In this document: positions 1-6,423 of the stretch, one piece after another
Numbering within the stretch: position 1 is the first letter of the stretch
Layout: every line of letters begins with the position of its first letter
DNA from: Polaromonas sp.
GTDB lineage: Bacteria > Pseudomonadota > Gammaproteobacteria > Burkholderiales > Burkholderiaceae_C
Direction of reading: 5' to 3'
Assembly: GCF_030682935.1 (NCBI RefSeq)
Contig: NZ_JAUXNA010000090.1
Location: 1 to 35,209 of the forward strand
DNA length: 35,209 bases
The notes under the pieces: generated by a model
Database searches by the model: none
Told to the model about the DNA's origin: nothing
Seen by the model: the letters and a program-made list of their open reading frames with translations, nothing else
Program-made: the position numbers and the translations under genes

Positions 1-193
1 TGGATTTGAGGTGCACCTTTTTGGTGGTGACCAGCGGAAAACCTTCGTTCAGGTCAAAGCGCATCTGGTAGCCAAACACGCTGGTGGTGCCGGTGCCGGT
101 GCGGTCGGCCTTGAAGACGCCCTGCGTGTCCACGTGGCGCATGAAGTCTTCGTATTGGGAGCGGATGGGTCGGGTTTCGAGAGACTTGTTCAT
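1..193 (-). CDS. thyA: Thymidylate synthase, N-terminal part (cut by window start)
   Basis: Thymidylate synthase makes dTMP from dUMP with methylenetetrahydrofolate in the cytoplasm. Reading leftwards from an ATG at 193, the frame stays open to base 1 and gives 64 residues. They contain the family signature around residues 30-36 (DRTGTGT, whose Arg binds the dUMP phosphate), then [11 protein letters not shown] and [14 protein letters not shown], which are typical of the ThyA N-terminus. The ATG overlaps the TGA of the upstream antitoxin-like gene by four bases (TCAT at 190-193 on the plus strand), so the two are probably translationally coupled. The catalytic Cys region lies outside the window. 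Identification is firm despite the truncation. Confidence 0.93.
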   Translation of the reverse strand, partial: MNKSLETRPIRSQYEDFMRHVDTQGVFKADRTGTGTTSVFGYQMRFDLNEGFPLVTTKKVHLKS

Positions 194-375
194 GGATGGC
201 TAACAGGTTGAGGGCCGGGATCGTCGCGTTCTTGAAGACGTTTTTCTACTTCAATCAACAGCAATCGGTCTACCGTCTCCGAAATATTGATGCCGAGTTG
301 GTCCGCCAAATCAAGCATTTTTGAATCCAGGCCAAGGGTGACGACGGTCATCGGTGGGCTATCCGACTGCAGCAT
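190..375 (-). CDS. CcdA-like antitoxin / small ribbon-helix-helix-type protein without toxin partner
   Basis: This is a 61-residue protein. Its central stretch ([20 protein letters not shown] followed by [16 protein letters not shown]) resembles the DNA-binding N-terminal half of CcdA-family antitoxins, in which a short beta strand is followed by 'A-x-x-x-GIN-[IL]-S' and a second helix. The ATG at 375 is preceded by GGAGA at good spacing; a TTG three bases upstream is also open. The C-terminal tail ([11 protein letters not shown]) is short and Pro-rich and lacks the Trp-containing toxin-binding tail usual in CcdA. No CcdB-like gene is adjacent; instead the stop overlaps the thyA start. It may therefore be an orphan antitoxin or a small regulator. 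The family assignment rests on pattern only. Confidence 0.55.
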   Translation of the reverse strand: MLQSDSPPMTVVTLGLDSKMLDLADQLGINISETVDRLLLIEVEKRLQERDDPGPQPVSHP

Positions 376-546
376 CAATCTCTCCAGGCCGGGGAAGGCA
401 AATTTTATACGGACAGGGTTCGGCTGCTTATTTTCTGCGCTGGACGCTTCATCGGCGACCTTCGCTTGCCAGACTGCGCTTCACGTTCCTGATGGATCAA
501 TGGGATTTTGACCGCAATTATTCTTCCTGACCCCAACGACTTCCAG

Positions 547-569
547 GCCCGGCCGTCATTGAGCCGGGC
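547..569. repeat. GC-rich palindrome in a non-coding stretch
   Basis: GCCCGGC (547-553) and GCCGGGC (563-569) form a perfect 7-bp stem with a 9-base loop. A second, nested pair, CGTCATT (554-560) with AATGACG (588-594), lies around it. No T-tract follows, so it is not a canonical terminator; it could be a REP-like element. Apart from this, the stretch from about 379 to 738 holds no frame I would call a gene. Confidence 0.4.
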
Positions 570-738
570 GCCGCCGCGCACGGGGAAAATGACGCCCGCC
601 CGTCGTACAGCCAGGACACGGCCATGCCGCGTGGGCTGCAGGACTTGCAAGGGGCGCGGCCATCATCCAGAATCTGAGTACATCCGGCAGGGGTGAGGCT
701 TGCAAACCCCATACGTCGTCGCCCCTTCAGGCGGTTTA

Positions 739-823
739 GTCCAACAAGGTTTATCTGCCGCAGGAGGGGTTCCGTGTTTTGTTTTTACGCTGTGACGCGG
801 CAGACAAACGCTGTTCGTTATAC
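739..823 (+). other. attC-like recombination site 1
   Basis: R'' GTCCAAC (739-745) fits RYYYAAC exactly. L'' TTTATCTGCCGC (750-761) pairs with L' GCGGCAGACAAA (797-808), leaving one G:T wobble. R' GTTATAC is at 817-823. Total length is 85 bp, within the usual attC range. The right arm (GCAGACAAACGCTGTTCGTT) is nearly identical to that of the next site. Confidence 0.65.
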
Positions 824-847
824 CGCATTAGATCCGGAGGCCGCCCT

Positions 848-1129
848 ATGAGCCACAACGTATTCGAAGAACAGTGTTTCCTCTGCGGAAGCAAAGCCAC
901 TTATGTTGAGACGAACTCGCAGAACTGTCGGTACTACCGTTGCGAAAGCCCTGCCTGCGGAGACTACGAGATTTCCCGAGGCGCGATGGAGCGACTAAAA
1001 GAGAATGGTGTTTGGAAGGCGGATATTTCGTCTAGGGCATGTGAAGCGAGAAAACAAAATAAATTTATTCGCGTAATTATTGATTCACACAGCCAACAGC
1101 TCACGGATTCGGTTATCTCCAGGGATTAA
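848..1129 (+). CDS. Small zinc-ribbon-like cassette protein, function unknown
   Basis: This 93-residue protein starts at the ATG at 848, just after GGAGG. It has a likely metal-binding ribbon: CFLC near residues 10-13 and a second Cys pair, CRYYRCESPAC, near residues 27-37. The rest is a basic, helical tail without membrane segments. I do not recognise a family. It is the only gene of the first cassette, and its start lies about 25 bases after the attC crossover point, the tight packing typical of integron cassettes. Base use is AT-richer than in the flanking chromosomal genes, consistent with acquisition. Function cannot be inferred from sequence. Confidence 0.62.
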   Translation: MSHNVFEEQCFLCGSKATYVETNSQNCRYYRCESPACGDYEISRGAMERLKENGVWKADISSRACEARKQNKFIRVIIDSHSQQLTDSVISRD

Positions 1130-1154
1130 ATTTAGTGGGCGTAACCACAGAGCG

Positions 1155-1240
1155 GTATAACGAAGCGATTATCTGCCACCCAGCGATGCCAGATAGAAGC
1201 GCGATGTTCATAGACTGCAGATAAACGCTATTCGTTCGGC
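1155..1240 (+). other. attC-like recombination site 2
   Basis: R'' GTATAAC (1155-1161) is followed by an L'' arm (GAAGCGATTATCTGC) that pairs with an L' arm (GCAGATAAACGCTATTC) carrying extra unpaired bases. R' GTTCGGC is at 1234-1240. The asymmetric unpaired bases are what integron integrases use to choose the strand. Length is 86 bp. The L' arm matches that of site 1. Confidence 0.65.
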
Positions 1241-1255
1241 ATTAACGAGGCCATC

Positions 1256-1642
1256 ATGAAAGCAATGAAATACATTGGGTTGCTGCTCGTAGCAGCAATC
1301 CTTCTTTTGGTACTTGTGGCCAAGTTCTCGATCGTAGTTTCTAGATTTGAGTGCGCCGGCAAGGTAACGTCTGAGGGCAGTTCACAGCCTGTATCTATCT
1401 TTATAAAGTTGGAGAAAGTCAGATGGTGGGTTGGCCTCTGGAGCGACTTAGATGCAAGTGCGTGGCTGGAGATTCCAAATGAATTCTTTGATTACTACCC
1501 GCACGTCGTTGAGGTCGGAGATCAACTTCAAATCTTTGATTCTCAAAAAGCACTTCAGGGTAACTTTTCCAGGCTAAGTAAAGCGCTTGCTCTCAAAACA
1601 CCTCGCGGCCTCTTTGAAGGAACTTGCAAAAGGGTGGACTAA
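1256..1642 (+). CDS. Membrane-anchored orphan protein in integron cassette
   Basis: A 128-residue protein begins MKAMKYIGLLLVAAILLLVL and has one hydrophobic segment (about residues 5-28) that acts as a signal anchor or uncleaved signal. The remaining about 100 residues (VRWWVGLWSDLDASAWLEIP, then DYYPHVVEVGDQLQIFDS) look like a small beta-rich extracytoplasmic domain with two Cys, one just after the anchor and one near the C-terminus. Such short anchored orphan proteins are common in chromosomal integron cassettes. The start ATG lies 21 bases after the attC crossover. Function unknown; AT-rich compared with neighbours. Confidence 0.7.
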   Translation: MKAMKYIGLLLVAAILLLVLVAKFSIVVSRFECAGKVTSEGSSQPVSIFIKLEKVRWWVGLWSDLDASAWLEIPNEFFDYYPHVVEVGDQLQIFDSQKALQGNFSRLSKALALKTPRGLFEGTCKRVD

Positions 1643-1646
1643 AGAT

Positions 1647-1763
1647 GCCCAACTATCGGTTCAACTATTGGTTCCAGCCGACCCGAAAAAGCGGCCCGGC
1701 TCCTGTGTTCTTCTCGGGCGTCAGCGCGCTGCTTTTGCGGTCGCCTGAACCGAGGCGGTAGGC
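1647..1763 (+). other. attC-like recombination site 3 (long, diverged)
   Basis: R'' GCCCAAC (1647-1653) fits RYYYAAC exactly. L'' CGGTTCA (1657-1663) pairs perfectly with L' TGAACCG (1746-1752). An inner stem of about 15 bp continues (GACCCGAAAAAGCGGC near 1679 with GCTGCTTTTGCGGTC near 1730). R' is GGTAGGC (1757-1763), one base off GTTRRRY. Length is about 117 bp, like the long attC types. Confidence 0.55.
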
Positions 1764-1786
1764 TGCGCAAACGGTAGGAGTCTCAA

Positions 1787-2386
1787 ATGTTGATCGAATG
1801 CAAGCGATGTGCGGCAATTGTTGAGGCGCCAGAACTCTACGCATATGACGCTTACGATGAGCGTGATGGCCTACCTGAAAGGTGGACGTTTGCGAAGTGT
1901 CCAAGATGCGCATCACCTTTACTTGCTGTGCAATGCGACTATGGAAACGGATTTGAAGAAGACATTCCTACCCGCGTTTTTCCAGCGAGAGATCGACAAC
2001 TCGGCGCATCCGTACCAAGATCAATACGGGTTGCATTTGACGAGGCGACTGTCTGCTTCCGAGCGAAGGCGTACACCGCAAGTGCAATCATGTGCCGCAA
2101 AACGCTTGAAGGGTTATGCGCGGAACATGAAGTTAAGGAATGCAACCTTTCCGCGAGCCTGAAAAAATTAAAGGATCTCGGCGTTATTGAGATCCGACTG
2201 TTTGAATGGGCCGAAGCATTGCGAACGCTAGGCAATGAGGCAGCACACGGCGTCACATCAGTTATCTCCCCGCAGGATGCAAAAGATATTCTTGGATTTA
2301 CGGAAGCAATTTCTGAATATTTATTCACGTACAAAGATCAGTTTGAGCGCTTCAAGAAGCGGCGAGCAGAAAGTAGTAAGGATTAA
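1787..2386 (+). CDS. DUF4145-type protein with N-terminal zinc ribbon, third cassette gene
   Basis: This 199-residue protein starts at the ATG at 1787 after a GTAGGAG ribosome site. The N-terminus carries two CxxC pairs (CKRC near residues 5-8, CPRC near 38-41), a rubredoxin-like zinc knuckle. The rest matches the all-helical DUF4145 pattern: AFDEATVCFRAKAYTASAIM, RKTLEGLC, LRTLGNEAAHG near the middle of the second half, and a final helix. The 'GNEAAHG' motif is the most recognisable part of that family. DUF4145 proteins occur in restriction/defence contexts and in integrons; the molecular role is not established. No partner nuclease or kinase is adjacent. Confidence 0.75.
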   Translation: MLIECKRCAAIVEAPELYAYDAYDERDGLPERWTFAKCPRCASPLLAVQCDYGNGFEEDIPTRVFPARDRQLGASVPRSIRVAFDEATVCFRAKAYTASAIMCRKTLEGLCAEHEVKECNLSASLKKLKDLGVIEIRLFEWAEALRTLGNEAAHGVTSVISPQDAKDILGFTEAISEYLFTYKDQFERFKKRRAESSKD

Positions 2387-2389
2387 ATC

Positions 2390-2396
2390 GCCTAAC
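2390..2396 (+). other. Orphan attC R'' core (end of third cassette)
   Basis: GCCTAAC, the canonical integron R'' core, lies four bases after the stop of the DUF4145 gene and is complementary to the beginning of that cassette. No matching L'/R' arms follow, so the array seems truncated here; GTTGTAC at 2460-2466 is a weak R' candidate. Confidence 0.4.
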
Positions 2397-2477
2397 AGTG
2401 CATATATGGCCCCCCTCAACGGCAAGAAACTGACCACTACCCCACTGCGTCGCACACATGTTGTACTGGAGTCCGCA

Positions 2478-2825
2478 ATGCCCGAGCAACTTACCAAGCA
2501 TCCCGAAGTCACCCTGCAGGTCCTGCGCAGCGCGGGCGCCCAGTGCGCTGAGGGTGCTCCCCAGGACATACTGACCCGCTGCCCGACCGAGCGCTTCTGC
2601 AAACTGCCAGGCGGTGAGATCTGCGTCTTTGGCTTGGGGGATGCCTCGAAAATGACACAGATCACGGCTACCGAGTGGAGGGCTCTGTTGCCATCTGCCT
2701 TGCCCGAATCACCGTCTACGTCTCAATCGTTCATGAGCGAAGCTTTGCTGGGCGGCGGTTTAGGCCTGCTGGCAGGCGTGGCCATAGGTCTGGCCGTCTC
2801 GCACTTGCGCCGCCGGCGCCCTTGA
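2478..2825 (+). CDS. Hypothetical C-terminally anchored small protein
   Basis: This is a 115-residue protein. I chose the ATG at 2478 because GGAG precedes it with correct spacing; longer upstream starts (for example 2406) run back into the cassette end. The soluble N-terminal domain (residues 1-80) has four Cys (CAEG, TRCPT, FCKL, ICVFGL) and resembles small Comamonadaceae proteins of unknown function. Residues about 91-109 (LLGGGLGLLAGVAIGLAV) form one transmembrane helix followed by RRRR, giving a tail-anchored or N-out topology. GC content is back to that of the chromosome, so it lies outside the cassette array. Confidence 0.62.
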   Translation: MPEQLTKHPEVTLQVLRSAGAQCAEGAPQDILTRCPTERFCKLPGGEICVFGLGDASKMTQITATEWRALLPSALPESPSTSQSFMSEALLGGGLGLLAGVAIGLAVSHLRRRRP

Positions 2826-2944
2826 GGCCGGGCGCTACTGTCACGCCTGCGAAGCACCATGCCCACACAACAGACGCTCCAGTCCAAACAGCGACCTGAC
2901 TCGTTGGAGCGCACGATATCACCCGACCGTAGGGGGCGCGGGCC

Positions 2945-3793
2945 ATGGAAGTCTTGCTAAAAGTGCTGACCGTGGGCAGCGCGGCGTTTGCCGCGCTGTT
3001 GGCCATCGTGTTCGTGCTGCAGGGGCACCTCCTCTACTTCCCCGACGTGGGTCGGGAGATTCTGCTGACGCCCAAGGACGCCGGGCTCGACTATGAGGCG
3101 GTGTGGTTGACGACGGAGGACGGGGTCCGGATCGAGGCCTGGTATGTCCCCGCGCCGGCGGCGCGCGGGGTTGTGCTGCTCGCCCACGGTAACGCCGGCA
3201 ACATCTCGCACCGGGTGGACTACGCCCTCATGTTCCACCGCCTCGGCTACTCGCTGCTGCTGCTCGAATACCGCGGCTACGGCCGCAGCGAAGGCAGGCC
3301 GAGCGAGGAGGGCACCTACGCCGATGCCCGCGCCGCCTGGCGCCACCTCGTGGCGGAGCGGGGATTCCCGCCCGAGCGCATCGTGCTGGTGGGCGAGTCC
3401 CTGGGCGGCGCCGTCGTCGCCCGGCTCGCCGCGGCCGAGCGCCCCGGGGCGCTGGTGCTTGCATCGTGCTTCGTCTCGGTGCCCGAGCTGGCGGCGGAGC
3501 TCTATCCCTGGCTGCCGGCGCGGTGGCTGGCGCGCTATCGCTACGACGCGCTGGAGGCCCTCGGTCGCGTCTCGAGCCCGGTGCTCATCGCCCATAGCCG
3601 GCAGGACGACATTGTGCCGTTTCGTCACGGCGAGCGGCTGTTTGCCGCCGTCAAGGGACCGAAGGCGTTTTTGGAGCTGGCCGGTGGCCATAACGAGGGC
3701 TTTCTGTTCACGCGTGAGGCATGGCGCGAGGCGCTGGGGCGCTTCCTGGCGCAGCACCTCCCGGCGGACGCCATGAGTCCTGTTCCACGGTAA
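2945..3793 (+). CDS. Membrane-anchored alpha/beta hydrolase (YfhR/BEM46-like)
   Basis: A 282-residue serine hydrolase with an N-terminal membrane anchor (about residues 5-27). Oxyanion-type HGN is at 81-83, the nucleophile elbow GESLGG has Ser152, the likely acid is Asp221 in HSRQDDIVPF, and His249 sits in AGGHNEGF. The order and spacing match the YfhR/Bem46/ABHD13 group, which has peptidase-like or esterase folds with mostly unknown substrates. The active site would face the periplasm or membrane surface if the anchor is a signal anchor. Codons here are markedly GC-richer than in the neighbouring genes. It stands alone, without obvious operon partners. Confidence 0.88.
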   Translation: MEVLLKVLTVGSAAFAALLAIVFVLQGHLLYFPDVGREILLTPKDAGLDYEAVWLTTEDGVRIEAWYVPAPAARGVVLLAHGNAGNISHRVDYALMFHRLGYSLLLLEYRGYGRSEGRPSEEGTYADARAAWRHLVAERGFPPERIVLVGESLGGAVVARLAAAERPGALVLASCFVSVPELAAELYPWLPARWLARYRYDALEALGRVSSPVLIAHSRQDDIVPFRHGERLFAAVKGPKAFLELAGGHNEGFLFTREAWREALGRFLAQHLPADAMSPVPR

Positions 3794-3886
3794 AAAGTTC
3801 GGGTACAGTATTTTTATTCGGGGCTGCCGCTATCAGGCTTTGGGGCTGCATGGCGCATCATTTCGCCCCTTATGAGAGAGGCACCT

Positions 3887-4384
3887 ATGAATACTGACGA
3901 ACCACTCTCCTTTGAAGGCGCTTGTACCTGTCGCTCGGTGCGCTACCGCATGACGACGAAGCCGCTGTTCGTCCACTGCTGTCATTGCCGCTGGTGCCAG
4001 CGTGAAACCGGAAGCTCTTTTGCGCTCAATGCCATGATCGAAGCTGATCGCGTGGAGTTGTTGCAGGGCGAGGTCGAAGTGGTCAATACACCGTCGAACA
4101 GCGGCAAAGGCCAGAAGATCGCGCGCTGTCCCAGGTGCCATATCGCCGTATGGAGCAACTACGGCGGAGCAGGCGATGCGCTGCGCTTTGTCCGCGTCGG
4201 AACACTGGATGAGCCTGACCGCCTGCCGCCCGACATTCATATCTTCACCTCATCGAAGCAGCCCTGGGTGCTGCTTGCGCCAACAATTCCTGCCGTTGCC
4301 GAGTATTACAAGGCCAGGGACTATTGGCCGCCGGAGAGCCTTGAGCGGCGCGCCGCCTTGCTGGCCGTCAAGCCCCGGCCGTAG
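3887..4384 (+). CDS. GFA-family (glutathione-dependent formaldehyde-activating enzyme-like) zinc protein
   Basis: This 165-residue protein starts at the ATG at 3887, chosen over 3872 because GAGAGG precedes it. It has the GFA/CENP-V zinc-binding pattern: a first Cys pair CTCRSVRY near residue 13, CCHCRWCQRETGSSF near 33-47, and CPRCHIAVWS near 80-89. These bind two zinc ions in Gfa. Most members are not proven to act on formaldehyde, and many are simply annotated GFA family. No formaldehyde dehydrogenase gene is adjacent, so the substrate is unknown. Confidence 0.88.
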   Translation: MNTDEPLSFEGACTCRSVRYRMTTKPLFVHCCHCRWCQRETGSSFALNAMIEADRVELLQGEVEVVNTPSNSGKGQKIARCPRCHIAVWSNYGGAGDALRFVRVGTLDEPDRLPPDIHIFTSSKQPWVLLAPTIPAVAEYYKARDYWPPESLERRAALLAVKPRP

Positions 4385-4529
4385 TCTCACTGCGCTCGCC
4401 AAATGGCTGGAGTCCCGTGGTGTCCTTGACGCCTGGTTCGCGTTCGAAGCCCATGCCGTCGAAGCCGCGTTGCGCCAATGGTGTGGAGAGAACAGCATTC
4501 AACTCAGCCCGGCTCAACCTGAGGGCTGA
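4383..4529 (+). pseudogene. Relic of a UPF0158-like protein (C-terminal piece)
   Basis: Directly after the GFA stop, another frame reads SLTALAKWLESRGVLDAWF, then AFEAHAVEAALRQWCGENSI and a stop at 4527-4529. This resembles the C-terminal helix pair of UPF0158 proteins (pattern ...F-x-x-x-L-x-x-x-G-x-x-x-x-WF-x-F-x-x-x-A...WC-x-x-N-x-I). No start or N-terminal half is present, so it looks like the tail of a gene whose front was lost. Similarity is judged by eye only. Confidence 0.4.
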
Positions 4530-4576
4530 ACGTCGGAGGGCACAGGGTGAACAGTCCTGCCTGTGCTGAATTCGAC

Positions 4577-5998
4577 CTACACCCGCAGCACCCGGCCCGG
4601 GTTCATCAGGTTGTGCGGGTCCAGCGCGCGCTTGATGGCGCGCATCATGCCCAGGGCCACCGGCGATTTGTGGTGTTCCAGCTTGTCCACCTTCAGACTG
4701 CCGACCCCGTGCTCGGCAGAAATGGAGCCGCCGAATGTCTGGACTGAATCAAACACCAGGGTGTTGACCTGCTCCTCATGGTCGCGCAGGAAAGCCCTGG
4801 CATCGCCGCCGGCCGGGGCCTGCACGTTGTAGTGCAGGTTGCCGTCGCCGAGGTGGCCGAAGTTGACCAGTCGCACACCCGGAATGTTTTGTTCCAGCAA
4901 AGCGTCTGTGGCACGCACAAACTCCGGAATGCGCGAAACCGCAATCGAAATGTCGTGCTTGATGTTCAGGCCTTCTTCGGCCTGTGCCAGCGGAATGCTT
5001 TCACGGATATGCCAGAGCTGGTGCGCCTGGGCCAGGTTTTCAGCCACCACGGCGTCGGTGACGCAGCCTTGTTCGAGCGCGGTTTCCAGCAGCCGCTCGA
5101 ACTGCGTGCGGGCGTGGGCTTCGGATTCAGTGTCGGAATTCTCCAGCAGCACGCAAAACGGCGTTTCCTGGTACAGCGGCACGCGCTGCTGCGGAAAATG
5201 ACTGGCCACCAGGCTCAGGGCAAATTGCCCCATCACTTCAAAGCCGGTCAGGCCCGCGCCCAGGTGCTGGTGCGCCAGCCCGAGCAGGGCGACGGCATCC
5301 TGCATTGACGGCACCGCCGCCCAGGCCGTGAGGCGGGCCGCCGGCTGCGGGTAGAGCTTGAGCGTGGCGGCGGTGATGATGCCCAGCGTGCCCTCGCTGC
5401 CGACGAACAAATCGCGCAGGTCGTAGCCCGTGTTGTCCTTGCGCAGGCCTGAAAGCCCGTGCCACACCTCGCCCTGCGCGGTGACCACTTCCAGCCCCAG
5501 GCACAAGTCGCGCGCATTGCCGTAGCGCACCACCTGTGTGCCGCCGGCATTGGTGGCCAGGTTGCCGCCAATGGTGCAGCTGCCTTCTGCAGCGAGGCTT
5601 AGCGGAAACAGAAAACCGGCTTTTTCAGCCGTTTCCTGCAGGCTTTGCAAAATGCAGCCGGCTTCTACCGTGAGGGTCAGGTTGGCGGCATCGAGCGCGC
5701 GCACGGCGTTCATGCGCTGCAGGCTCAGCACCACCTGCTGGCCCGAGGCGTCCGGCGTTGAGCCGACCACCAGCCCGGTGTTGCCGCCCTGGGTGACGAT
5801 GCTGACACCGGCCGCCGCGCAGGCCTTGACAACGGCGGCGACCTCGGCGGTGCTGCCTGGCCTGACGACTGCCAGCGCCTTGCCGCGGCTGCGCTTGCGC
5901 CAGTCCTGCTCCCAGGCCGACAGGTCGCCGTCGGTCAGAATCTGCGACGGACCCGTGATCTCCCGCAGGGCTTGAAGAAGTTCGAAATGCTTGCTCAT
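4577..5998 (-). CDS. FAD-linked 2-hydroxyacid dehydrogenase (GlcD/D-lactate/D-2-hydroxyglutarate dehydrogenase family)
   Basis: This 473-residue flavoprotein has a PCMH-type FAD-binding domain (about residues 40-220: TQGGNTGLVVGS at 69-80, TIGGNLATNAGG at 142-153, VGSEGTLGIITAATLKL at 199-215) and a C-terminal FAD oxidase domain (GHLGDGNLHYN at 381-391, ISAEHGVG at 426-433, DPHNLMNPGRVL at 460-471). This set fits enzymes that oxidise D-lactate, glycolate or D-2-hydroxyglutarate to 2-oxoacids and pass electrons to a quinone or ETF. The missing iron-sulphur partner (GlcF) argues for a single-subunit D-lactate or D-2-hydroxyglutarate enzyme. Its ATG overlaps the stop of the upstream DUF2069 gene by four bases. 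Confidence 0.9.
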   Translation of the reverse strand: MSKHFELLQALREITGPSQILTDGDLSAWEQDWRKRSRGKALAVVRPGSTAEVAAVVKACAAAGVSIVTQGGNTGLVVGSTPDASGQQVVLSLQRMNAVRALDAANLTLTVEAGCILQSLQETAEKAGFLFPLSLAAEGSCTIGGNLATNAGGTQVVRYGNARDLCLGLEVVTAQGEVWHGLSGLRKDNTGYDLRDLFVGSEGTLGIITAATLKLYPQPAARLTAWAAVPSMQDAVALLGLAHQHLGAGLTGFEVMGQFALSLVASHFPQQRVPLYQETPFCVLLENSDTESEAHARTQFERLLETALEQGCVTDAVVAENLAQAHQLWHIRESIPLAQAEEGLNIKHDISIAVSRIPEFVRATDALLEQNIPGVRLVNFGHLGDGNLHYNVQAPAGGDARAFLRDHEEQVNTLVFDSVQTFGGSISAEHGVGSLKVDKLEHHKSPVALGMMRAIKRALDPHNLMNPGRVLRV

Positions 5999-6390
5999 AA
6001 AGGGGTTCCCATGGCTGCAGCCGTCATCGGAACGGCGGCCGCTTTAAGTCGAATTCGCACATGCAGCGCGCAGGCCGCAAACAGCATCAGGCACAGCACG
6101 ACTTCAATCATCGCCAGGTAGTTGCCAGGGGCCCGGTCGCTCCAGGCCCGCGTCGCGCCCTCGGCGAAATACACCCACACCATCAGGCTGACCCAGCGGT
6201 AGGTGTACATGCGGTTTTTCAGGAAGCCGGCCAGGGGAATGCACAGGGGCAATACCTTGAGGGCCAGCAGCGAGCCGCCCGGCCGTAGGGGCGCCAGCCA
6301 CATTTCCCAGGCCAGGCCCAGCACAATCAGGCCGCTCAGGCTGCCCAGGGCCAGCCAGCGCGTTATTTCAATTTGGTTTGCTTTGTTCAT
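5995..6390 (-). CDS. DUF2069 membrane protein
   Basis: A 131-residue integral membrane protein from the ATG at 6390; starts at 6396 and 6399 are also possible, and none has a clear ribosome site. Four hydrophobic segments are seen: about 14-31, 41-61, 68-88 and 95-115, with basic loops between. Arrangement and length fit the DUF2069 family, whose function is unknown. It is upstream of, and overlaps by ATGA, the FAD dehydrogenase gene, so the two are co-translated. It diverges from yihY with only 21-33 bases between start codons. Confidence 0.78.
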   Translation of the reverse strand: MNKANQIEITRWLALGSLSGLIVLGLAWEMWLAPLRPGGSLLALKVLPLCIPLAGFLKNRMYTYRWVSLMVWVYFAEGATRAWSDRAPGNYLAMIEVVLCLMLFAACALHVRIRLKAAAVPMTAAAMGTPL

Positions 6391-6423
6391 GGTCATCATT
6401 ATGTAAATGGCATGATACCGGGG

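Larger units (their letters stand above)
739..2396 (+). mobile_element. Short integron gene-cassette array without integrase (CALIN-like), three cassettes
   Basis: Three small plus-strand genes, visibly AT-richer than their surroundings, are separated by long imperfect inverted repeats with attC architecture (R''-L''-L'-R'). Predicted cassette limits, with crossover after the G of each R', are about 818-1234, 1235-1757 and 1758 to beyond 2396. Each cassette's terminal R'' is the reverse complement of its own first bases plus G: GTATAAC against GTTATAC (exact), GCCCAAC against GTTCGGC (6 of 7) and GCCTAAC against GGTAGGC (6 of 7). This is the footprint left by circular cassettes inserted one after another. 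No intI-type integrase or attI is visible in the window. The last attC is incomplete. Confidence is moderate because the call is by eye, without structure scoring. Confidence 0.68.

Noticed and set aside
439-445. GCTGGAC as a possible start of a fourth, older cassette
   Set aside because: It matches the expected GTTGGAC in 6 of 7 bases, but no paired arms precede it; a chance match is likely.
405-650. Minus-strand frame left of the cassette array
   Set aside because: Translates to a low-complexity basic sequence from a palindrome-rich region; no start signal or family similarity.
2957-3757. Long minus-strand frame opposite the alpha/beta hydrolase
   Set aside because: A GC-rich shadow of a clear hydrolase gene, without its own domain pattern.
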